Part shown: positions 16,641 to 22,767 of the stretch, one piece after another
How the letters are laid out: each line of letters starts with the position of its first letter
Position numbering within the stretch: position 1 is the stretch's first letter
Origin: an uncultured Bartonella sp.
GTDB lineage: Bacteria > Pseudomonadota > Alphaproteobacteria > Rhizobiales > Rhizobiaceae
DNA: 22,767 nt
Direction: 5' to 3'
NCBI GenBank assembly: GCA_946481695.1
Contig: CAMLON010000022.1
Coordinates: forward strand, 1 to 22,767
Program-made: the position numbers and the translations under genes
The notes under the pieces: generated by a model
Told to the model about the DNA's origin: nothing
The model's database searches: none
What the model saw: the letters and a program-made list of their open reading frames with translations, nothing else

Positions 16641-16650
16641 AGGCTGTTTT

Positions 16651-17787
16651 TCAATCTTTGACGAGCATATCCGCATTGATATCGGCAATTTTTTTGGCGC
16701 CTGTCAATGTCATTGCAACACGCATCTCCTTGGCTATGAGATCAAGCATATTGGCTACGCCTTTTTCACCATCGGTTGCCAATGCATAAGCAAATGCACG
16801 GCCAAGCATAACTGTATCTGCTCCGAGTGCAATCATGCGCACAACATCAAGGCCTGAACGCACGCCGCTATCAACAAGAACTTTGAGATCGGGTTTTAAA
16901 ACTTCTGCAATTTTTGGCAATGCCCTGACGGTTGAAGGAACACCGTCAAGCTGGCGCCCGCCATGGTTGGAAACAATAACGCCATCGGCACCGAAACGCA
17001 CAGCATCGCGGGCATCTTCAACGTCGAGAATGCCTTTGATAAGCATTGGACCCTTCCAGAATTCACGAATCCATTCAAGATCTTTCCAGCTTATCGACGG
17101 GTCGAAATTGGCTCCTAGCCAACCGATATAATCTTCCAGATTGGTCGGTTTTCCGCGATAGGTGGAAATATTGCCAAGGTCGTGCGGCCGTCCCATGACG
17201 CCGACATCATAAGCCCAGGCAGGATGAAGAACAGCTTGTGTATATTGACGCAATTTGGCAAACGGGCCTGACATACCGGAATGGCGGTCACGGTAACGGG
17301 CCCCTGGAACCGGCATATCGACGGTGAAAACCAATGTTTTGATGCCTTGGGCGGCTGCCCGTTCAAGAACATTTTTCATGAAACCACGATCTTTGAGGAC
17401 ATAAAGCTGGAACCAGATGGGGTTTGGAACTTGCGCCTGAACTTCTTCAATCGGGCAGACAGAAACAGTCGAGAGTGTAAAGGGGATACCGCGTGATTGA
17501 GCGGCTTTGGCTGCCTGAACTTCACCACGGCGTGCATACATGCCGGTAAGCCCCACCGGTGAAAGTGCCACCGGCATTTTCATTTTTTCGCCGAAAAGCT
17601 CGGTTTCAAGACTGAGCTCCGACATATTTTTCAAAATGCGTTGGCGAAGCGCAATATCGGATAAATCCGTTGTATTGCGTTGCAGGGTACGCTCTGCATA
17701 AGCACCGCCATCAATATAATGAAAGAGAAATGGCGGGAGTTTGCGTCGTGCACCTTCGCGATAGTCTGAAATAGAAGATATAATCAT
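16651..17787 (-). CDS. lldD: L-lactate dehydrogenase (FMN, quinone-linked)
   Basis: Oxidises L-lactate to pyruvate and passes the electrons to the quinone pool at the cytoplasmic face of the inner membrane. It has 378 residues (E. coli LldD 396). The N-terminus [20 protein letters not shown] and then [13 protein letters not shown] closely follow LldD. FMN and catalytic elements are present: [25 protein letters not shown], the active-site segment [17 protein letters not shown] with its His and Arg, and [14 protein letters not shown] followed by [12 protein letters not shown] chose the ATG at 17787 over an upstream in-frame start at 17820 because it matches the E. coli start and has GGGTAAAG upstream. 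It follows lldP on the same strand after 251 nt. No lldR is in the window. Confidence 0.95.
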   Translation of the reverse strand: MIISSISDYREGARRKLPPFLFHYIDGGAYAERTLQRNTTDLSDIALRQRILKNMSELSLETELFGEKMKMPVALSPVGLTGMYARRGEVQAAKAAQSRGIPFTLSTVSVCPIEEVQAQVPNPIWFQLYVLKDRGFMKNVLERAAAQGIKTLVFTVDMPVPGARYRDRHSGMSGPFAKLRQYTQAVLHPAWAYDVGVMGRPHDLGNISTYRGKPTNLEDYIGWLGANFDPSISWKDLEWIREFWKGPMLIKGILDVEDARDAVRFGADGVIVSNHGGRQLDGVPSTVRALPKIAEVLKPDLKVLVDSGVRSGLDVVRMIALGADTVMLGRAFAYALATDGEKGVANMLDLIAKEMRVAMTLTGAKKIADINADMLVKD

Positions 17788-17946
17788 TTCTTTACCCGTC
17801 TTGTTAGTCGTGAGGATCAAAGTCCGTTACAAATCCGGCAAAGTGGTTGCCAAAAAAGTGCCTTATGAACGAAATTATATTTCCGGTTAAATGCATTTTC
17901 GTGGAAGATCAGTCACATCTATTGTGATTTTTACTTCAGGAAATGC

Positions 17947-17995
17947 GAGTGAATATTCCACGGTGGCTGATCTATTGGTGTGGAATATTTCACTC
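17947..17995. repeat. long hairpin between lldP and lldD
   Basis: Arms GAGTGAATATTCCAC (17947-17961) and GTGGAATATTTCACTC (17980-17995) pair over 15 bp with a single bulged A, around an 18-nt loop. A T-run follows only on the plus strand, where no gene needs it. In the lld mRNA it lies 44 nt after the lldP stop and could protect that part of the message. A small dyad TCACA-N5-TGTGA lies nearby at 17913-17927. Confidence 0.6.
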
Positions 17996-18038
17996 TTTTT
18001 ATTTAAACAGGAAACATACGGTAAAAGTAAAATCAATA

Positions 18039-19682
18039 TTACGGGATCATCCACGGAAGAACATATCCCTGAAGCGTTGTCATGATACCGGCAATGGCAC
18101 AAAGCCCCAGCGAATATTTGACAGTGTAGCGGAAGAGGTCGGATTCTTTCCCGACAAGTCCGACAGCCGCACAGGCAATTGCAATCGACTGCGGCGAAAT
18201 CATTTTGCCGGTGACACCACCCGTACTGTTGACTGCAACAAGCAGAACATCGGAAACGCCGATCTGATGGGCTGTTGTTGCTTGCAAGGCACCGAACAGA
18301 GCGTTGGAAGACGTATCCGAACCGGTAACAAAAACGCCAAGCCAGCCAAGGAAGGGCGAGAAGAACGTAAAACTTTTGCCCGTCTGTGACAAAGCCAGTG
18401 CCAAAGTGGATGAAAGCCCCGAATAATTGGCAATAAAAGCAAAAGCAAGAACAATACCGATCGAATAAATCGGAAGGGCAAGTTCTTTCAGTGTCATGCC
18501 GAAAACGCCAATGGCGCGAGCGGGACGCATTTTTAAAACAAAGGTACTGACGACTGCTGCAAGGATAATTGCGGTGCCTGTGGCTGAAAACCAGTCGAAT
18601 TTATAAACAGCGCTGATTTTTGAATCTGTTGCAACAATAGGCGCGGTTTTGACAATGATATTATTGAGGAATGATACGTCGAAACTTAACACCCAGCTTT
18701 CGAGCGCCCCGCCTTTGGCAAAAAGTTTTTTGAAAGGCGCAATGCTCCAAACCATAACAAAAATGGTCAATATGATAAAAGGCGACCATGCTTTGATAAT
18801 TTCTCCCATTGAATAATGGGGAACATCTTCTTTGGGGGCAGCTTCGCTTTCGTCAAAACGGAAAATGCGTTTTGGCTGCCAAAGGCGCAAGAAAAGCGGC
18901 AAAACAACGAGTGTTGCAATAGCAGCTGTAATATCAGGCAATTCGGGCCCGAAATAATTGGAAGTCAGGAATTGGACAATTGCAAATGTGCCACCACCAA
19001 CAAGTACAGCTGGCCATGTTTCACGCACGCCGCGCCAGCCATCCATGATAATTACGAGCATGAAGGGAACAAATACCGAAAGAAACGGCAATTGCCGTCC
19101 AGCCATCTGGCTTAACAAAAACGGATCGATATTTGAAACCTGTCCGGCAACAATAATCGGAATTCCCATAGCGCCGAAAGCAACCGGAGCAGTATTGGCA
19201 ATAAGACAAAGACCGGCCGCATAAAGCGGGCGAAAGCCTAACCCTGCAAGAAGGGCAGCAGTAATGGCAACCGGTGCACCGAAACCGGCAGCGCCTTCAA
19301 GGAAAGCACCGAAAGCAAAACCCACCAGAATGAGCTGTAGGCGCTGGTCTTCGGTAATCCCCAAAATGGAATGTCGCACAATATTGAAGTTACCTGTGAC
19401 AACCGAAATTTTATAAAGAAACACAGCGCCAACGATAATCCATGCAATCGGCCACAAACCGTAGAAAAACCCGTAGATGGCGGATGAAATTGCCGGTCCA
19501 ATCGGCATGCCATACACAAAAACGGCAATCAGAAATGAAAGGATAACGGTAATTGTACCGGCAACATGCCCCTTCAAACGAAGAAGTGTCAAAGCAAGAA
19601 AGAAAAAGATTATCGGTATTGCGGCAATCAGTGCGGATAACCATAGATTGCCGACCGGAACATAATTCTGCATCCACGTCAT
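18039..19682 (-). CDS. lldP: L-lactate permease
   Basis: A proton-coupled lactate (and glycolate) importer of the inner membrane, 547 residues (E. coli LldP 551), strongly hydrophobic with about a dozen or more membrane segments. Family landmarks include the N-terminal [20 protein letters not shown], the conserved [20 protein letters not shown] near residues 117-136, and near the C-terminus [20 protein letters not shown] followed by [11 protein letters not shown] very good ribosome site (GGGAGGAG, 6 nt from the ATG) fixes the start. It heads the lldP-lldD unit. Confidence 0.96.
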   Translation of the reverse strand: MTWMQNYVPVGNLWLSALIAAIPIIFFFLALTLLRLKGHVAGTITVILSFLIAVFVYGMPIGPAISSAIYGFFYGLWPIAWIIVGAVFLYKISVVTGNFNIVRHSILGITEDQRLQLILVGFAFGAFLEGAAGFGAPVAITAALLAGLGFRPLYAAGLCLIANTAPVAFGAMGIPIIVAGQVSNIDPFLLSQMAGRQLPFLSVFVPFMLVIIMDGWRGVRETWPAVLVGGGTFAIVQFLTSNYFGPELPDITAAIATLVVLPLFLRLWQPKRIFRFDESEAAPKEDVPHYSMGEIIKAWSPFIILTIFVMVWSIAPFKKLFAKGGALESWVLSFDVSFLNNIIVKTAPIVATDSKISAVYKFDWFSATGTAIILAAVVSTFVLKMRPARAIGVFGMTLKELALPIYSIGIVLAFAFIANYSGLSSTLALALSQTGKSFTFFSPFLGWLGVFVTGSDTSSNALFGALQATTAHQIGVSDVLLVAVNSTGGVTGKMISPQSIAIACAAVGLVGKESDLFRYTVKYSLGLCAIAGIMTTLQGYVLPWMIP

Positions 19683-20365
19683 TGTTTTCTCCTCCCAATA
19701 CGTGTGCGGTAAATGTTGGTTGGTAAATAATAAGGCTGAAGAAAACTAAAACGTCAATTTATTTTAGATTAAAATTTACATATATGAACCGGAAATAGGT
19801 TTTTATTGGCAAATATGAAAATATTTATTATAAAAATTATAAAAATGAATATTTTTAAAAGCAAAACCGTTTTTAAAGGCATTTTGCAATCGTGTTTCAT
19901 GATTTTTTGAGGCCAAAAGCCAAGCTTTCAAAAACAGGTTAAAAAATATCTGTGTTCCGCATTTGGCTAAGCAGACAGGCGCTCATCAACGCATAGCGCT
20001 AATTTTTGAATAAAATGCCGATCTACTCAAGAAGGAGTATGCTCTCGAAGAAAAGTCAGCTCTTGAAAAGTGATAGAGGCCGGTTTTTACGAGTGTGATT
20101 TTTTGGGGCTGGGTATGAGAATAAAAAGGGGACGAGAAAAATCCAATTCCTTTTACCTCTTTGACCGCCGGTAAAGGCTGAGCAATTTTTAAAAAACAGT
20201 TCAATAGCTCACTTTTTCAAGCCGATAACGGCGACATACCGGCTTTTTTAAACTTATATTTGTCACCGCTCACCTTTTAAACGTCGGGGATTTATTATCG
20301 GTCGCTCTTCAGCGGCTGGGGAAATCCTGTAACTATTGGTGTTCCAGTGTTAGTCTCTCCACCGA
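19683..20365. other. intergenic region upstream of lldP
   Basis: About 680 nt without a supported gene. Near lldP it has a direct repeat GGTAAAT (19708-19714 and 19722-19728, 14 nt apart), in position to bind a regulator. 19750-19880 is very AT-rich and probably contains the lldP promoter. A short hairpin AAGCCG...CGGCTT followed by six T lies around 20219-20250. It points along the plus strand, where no gene precedes it, so its role is unclear. Confidence 0.45.
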
Positions 20366-21220
20366 TCAAGTCGGAATGTCGAATTCATCGAAATCTTTTT
20401 CGGTTTTTCCCTGTGCAATAAGCTCGTTAAAATATTTGCCGCGAATTTTTTCGATTTCTGTGCTGGCAAGCCCACGGCGCCAGTATCCGACGGCTTTGAT
20501 ATTCTGCTTTTTCACATTGCAGTTCGCCATGAAATGTTTCCTGATTGCACGGGCTTCTTCGCGTTCACAGGCAATCCAGATGGAGCAACCTTCTGCGGAG
20601 CTAATCTTTTCAGCCGAGTGAACAAGAAAACCGGTTTGCCCCGGATGTTCTTCTTCCTTTCTGACATAGCTATGTATGTCTACCCCCTCAATATCGGGGA
20701 GTTCACCGGCTGCTTCTGCCGTGGCGGATTCGATATAGATTTCGGCTTCGGTCTTTTCCGGCCAATGGGAAAGAATGGAAAAAACGGCCGGAATGGCGGT
20801 TTCATCAGCAAAGAATTTCAGCTTTTTATTTTTATATTCTTCCGTTGAAAATTGCGGGCGCGGACCAATCAAATAAGCATGCGCACCGGCTTTCAAAGTT
20901 TTAAGCCAATTGATAGCAGGGCTTTTCCCTTCATGTTTGACAAAATCGACTTCGATTTCATGCGTCTTGGGATTAAAAGAACGAATTGTATAAATCCGGT
21001 AAACCTTGCGGCCTTGTCCGGTTTCGCCTATCTCGAAACGCACGGCAACATTTGCCTGTTGCCATTCAATCGGGTTCGTCGGATTGATTGTTCCGGTCAG
21101 GCGGATGAGGTGGGGAAAAGGTTCATAAATCCGGTTGACCTTAAGGTCGAGGCGTTCCATCCCATCCATGTGATTTTCCGGCGTGAGTTCAGCCGTATTC
21201 CCGTTTTCTGTCTTTTCCAT
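20366..21220 (-). CDS. siderophore-interacting protein (ferric-chelate reductase, SIP family)
   Basis: A cytoplasmic flavoprotein of the ViuB/SIP family that uses NAD(P)H and FAD to reduce ferric siderophores and release iron. It has 284 residues. The N-terminal FAD-binding barrel contains the motif RKVYRIYTIRSFNP (residues 71-84), where RxYTxR contacts the flavin. It is followed by VDFVKHEGKSPAINWLKTLK and AYLIGPRPQF. The C-terminal NAD(P)H domain includes FADETAIPAV, WIACEREEARAIRKHF and the family end motif VGYWRRGL. GGGAG precedes the ATG. A candidate iron-responsive operator lies 59 nt upstream. The neighbouring ABC transporter gene on the same strand suggests a shared iron-uptake role. 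Confidence 0.93.
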   Translation of the reverse strand: MEKTENGNTAELTPENHMDGMERLDLKVNRIYEPFPHLIRLTGTINPTNPIEWQQANVAVRFEIGETGQGRKVYRIYTIRSFNPKTHEIEVDFVKHEGKSPAINWLKTLKAGAHAYLIGPRPQFSTEEYKNKKLKFFADETAIPAVFSILSHWPEKTEAEIYIESATAEAAGELPDIEGVDIHSYVRKEEEHPGQTGFLVHSAEKISSAEGCSIWIACEREEARAIRKHFMANCNVKKQNIKAVGYWRRGLASTEIEKIRGKYFNELIAQGKTEKDFDEFDIPT

Positions 21221-21278
21221 CTCTTAAACTCCCGCACCGATTGTTTTTTTAGGTTTTAAAACTATAGGTGAATAAAAA

Positions 21279-21293
21279 TGAATATAATAGTCA
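21279..21293 (-). promoter_or_regulatory. candidate RirA iron-responsive operator
   Basis: TGAATATAATAGTCA fits TGA-N9-TCA, the operator form bound by RirA, the Fe-S iron repressor of Rhizobiales. It lies 59 nt above the SIP-family start and overlaps a minus-strand TTGACT (21294-21289) that could be a -35 box. The motif is short and the region AT-rich, so chance remains possible. Confidence 0.45.
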
Positions 21294-21526
21294 AGTTTTT
21301 AGTAAACCGGTATTGAAGAAAATATCGCTGTCTGTCAATCAGGTTTTTAAGTTGTTTACCGGCTTGGCAGAAGTTTGCCAGAATGAACCGTGCTTATCCA
21401 TTGATAACCGTCCAATCCAGGAAATAGCGAGTTCCTTCAAATTGCGCCTGTTGGCGGAAAAGATGACGTGTAATTTTTCTATACAAAGCGTGCTCTCCAA
21501 TTTTCCCATAAGGAGCATAACATCGC

Positions 21527-21600
21527 ATTCTTTCCGGCAAAGATGTTCTTTTCCATTCTTTCCGGCAAAGACTGTGCTGCCCGTATTCTTTCCAGCAAAG
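21527..21600. repeat. three spaced direct repeats of 16 bp
   Basis: ATTCTTTCCGGCAAAG occurs at 21527-21542 and 21555-21570, and with one change (CAG for CGG) at 21585-21600. The spacers are 12 and 14 nt, giving a period of 28-30 nt. They sit in the 504-nt gap between the ABC transporter and SIP-family genes. Spacers are too short for a CRISPR array. A minus-strand frame (21339-21728) runs through them but shows no recognisable domain. Confidence 0.8.
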
Positions 21601-21724
21601 AGCGCGCTGGCGCATTTGGCAATTCTCGGGGACAAGGCTTGAAGATCAGCTCTTCCAGCCGGAAAATCTTGAAATTTCAAGCTTGACCGGCGGCTGGTAG
21701 CTTCGTTTTTTGTTTGCCTTAGAA

Positions 21725-22767
21725 TCAATTCAGAATGGCTGCGCTATGAGGGAATACGCCATGTGCTTTATTCTGGTTATTCCATAATTTTTGATAAAGA
21801 CCATCGGCTTTTACCAATGTATCATGGGTTCCTTCTTCGACGATTTTCCCATTTTTCAGAACAATGATATGGTTAGCCCGACGGATGCTGTTCAGCCGGT
21901 GGGCAATGACCACGACCGTGCGGGTTCTGGTTAATGCATTCATGGCGCGTTGGATTTCTGCTTCCGCCGACGGGTCAAGACTTGCGGTTGCCTCATCAAG
22001 AAGCAATATCGGGGCGTTTTTCAAAAAAGCGCGGGCAATGGATATGCGCTGCTGTTCGCCACCCGAAAGCGAGCTTCCATGCTCGTCAAGCACGGTGTCA
22101 TAACCTTCCGGCAATGCCATGATGAATTGATGGGCTTCGGCCTGCTTTGCCGCTTCAATGATTTCTTCGCGGCTCGCATCTTCCTTGCCGATTTTGATAT
22201 TGTCATAAACTGTTCCCGAAAAGAGAAGCACATCCTGAAACACCATGCCGATCAAACGGTGAAGATTTTCCGTCCCTATGTCTTTAAGGTCGATATTGCC
22301 GATCGTGATTTTACCTTCCGTTCTTTCCCAAAGACGCGCGATAAGGTGGACAAAACTTGTCTTTCCGGCACCGCTCGGGCCAACTATTGCCGTTAATTCC
22401 TGCGGCCTGATCGTGCATGAAATATCATCTAGGACTTTGTGTCCGGCCACTTCTTTTTTGTCAGCTTCTTTTTTGTCATAGCTGAAACCCACATGGTCGA
22501 AACGGATTTCATAGTTTTCCGGCATTTTTGGATGTTGGGGTTCGGGGAGCGTCGGTTCATGAAGCAGTGCTTCAATGCGCATGAGTGAACGGTTTGCCAG
22601 ACGCAACATTAACATTGCCTGACCGACTTCATATAATTGGCGGTAGACGGGCAAAGCAATGATGAGAAAAATCAACAATTGCGAGACTGTGAGCTTTTCG
22701 TTTGCCAACCAATAAATGCCGAAAATAACCAGACTGATATAGCTCATTTCCAGCACAAAACCGAAGC
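21725..22767 (-). CDS. ABC transporter, fused membrane and ATPase domains, partial (siderophore-type candidate)
   Basis: The C-terminal part of an exporter-type ABC half-transporter; the reading frame stays open to the window edge, so the N-terminus is missing. The visible part has the last membrane helices (SYISLVIFGIYWLANEKLTV, LLIFLIIALPVYRQLYE) and a full ATPase domain: Walker A GPSGAGKTSF, Q-loop MVFQDVLLFSGTVYDNI, signature SLSGGEQQRISIARAF, Walker B PILLLDEATASLDP and the switch histidine in VVVIAHRLNSIRRA. A lysine/glutamate-rich insertion (KKEADKKEVAGHK) precedes Walker A. Located beside a SIP reductase, it may be one half of a YbtPQ/IrtAB-like pair, which import ferric siderophores despite an exporter fold. 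By sequence alone a drug or lipid exporter is equally possible. Confidence 0.85.
   Translation of the reverse strand, partial: FGFVLEMSYISLVIFGIYWLANEKLTVSQLLIFLIIALPVYRQLYEVGQAMLMLRLANRSLMRIEALLHEPTLPEPQHPKMPENYEIRFDHVGFSYDKKEADKKEVAGHKVLDDISCTIRPQELTAIVGPSGAGKTSFVHLIARLWERTEGKITIGNIDLKDIGTENLHRLIGMVFQDVLLFSGTVYDNIKIGKEDASREEIIEAAKQAEAHQFIMALPEGYDTVLDEHGSSLSGGEQQRISIARAFLKNAPILLLDEATASLDPSAEAEIQRAMNALTRTRTVVVIAHRLNSIRRANHIIVLKNGKIVEEGTHDTLVKADGLYQKLWNNQNKAHGVFPHSAAILN

Larger units (their letters stand above)
15612..16650. other. gene-free AT-rich region with ordered repeats
   Basis: About 1 kb with no supported gene; 15780-16030 is very AT-rich. Reading frames here (for example plus 16185-16493) run through the tandem repeats and resemble no protein I know. 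It separates the flavoprotein/importer operon, whose promoter must lie here, from the 3' end of lldD. Besides the repeats listed separately, a hairpin CTGAAAA-CGTT-TTTTCAG lies at 16096-16113. Confidence 0.5.

Noticed and set aside
16468..16857. 129-codon plus-strand frame overlapping the end of lldD
   Set aside because: It is largely antisense to lldD and its cysteine/histidine-rich product looks like a shadow of the real gene.
17887..18102. Small genes in the lldP-lldD spacer (frames on both strands)
   Set aside because: Both frames run through the long hairpin, lack ribosome sites, and overlap the lldP 3' end.
21527..21600. CRISPR array
   Set aside because: Only three short repeats with 12-14-nt spacers and no cas genes.
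21339..21728. 129-codon minus-strand frame from a TTG overlapping the ABC transporter stop
   Set aside because: The TTGA overlap is tempting, but the product is low-similarity and built partly from the direct repeats, with no domain.

Overview
The window looks like a chromosomal segment of an alphaproteobacterium, most likely a Rhizobiales/Bartonellaceae member. By eye the GC is in the mid-40s percent, protein similarity is rhizobial, and one candidate operator has the TGA-N9-TCA form used by the rhizobial iron regulator RirA. A Bartonella apis-type bee-gut symbiont would fit the gene content. That assignment is inference from style and content; there is no rRNA or other marker here to prove it. 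I see no tRNA, rRNA, CRISPR array, transposase or phage gene.

Layout. 359-871 (+) is an orphan ClbS/DfsB-family protein, related to the colibactin self-resistance hydrolase. 1022-7352 (-) is a complete cytochrome bd operon in the order cydD-cydC-cydA-cydB-cydX. It has tight spacing, an unannotated 41-residue CydX and a strong hairpin terminator at 970-999. A divergent LysR-type regulator (7572-8441, +) shares a promoter region rich in dyad symmetry. 8442-9729 is gene-poor. 9763-11465 holds a DHA1-type MFS exporter (-) divergent from an HxlR-family regulator (+). 11796-15611 (-) is a four-gene operon: an acyl-CoA-dehydrogenase-like flavoprotein without the usual C-terminal catalytic glutamate, then the ATPase, Tat-exported binding protein and permease of an SsuABC/NrtABC-type importer. 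15612-16650 is AT-rich, has no gene, and carries several ordered repeats. 16651-19682 (-) is lldP-lldD, L-lactate uptake and oxidation. 20366-22767 (-) is an iron locus: a siderophore-interacting (SIP) ferric-chelate reductase and the C-terminal part of an ABC transporter that runs off the window.

How the parts fit. LldP imports L-lactate and LldD passes its electrons to the quinone pool. Cytochrome bd, assembled with CydDC and CydX, can drain that pool at low oxygen. Together this suits a microaerobic host-gut life among lactate producers. The SIP reductase and ABC half-transporter suggest iron acquisition from ferric siderophores. The flavoprotein plus importer suggests scavenging of an organosulfur or organonitrogen compound. 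The ClbS homolog and the HxlR/MFS pair look like defence against neighbours' toxins and reactive chemicals.

The least ordinary items are the orphan ClbS homolog, the flavoprotein/ABC operon with its changed active site, and non-coding repeats at 15873-15920, 16284-16337 and 21527-21600. I found no clear evidence for a wholly new multi-gene system.
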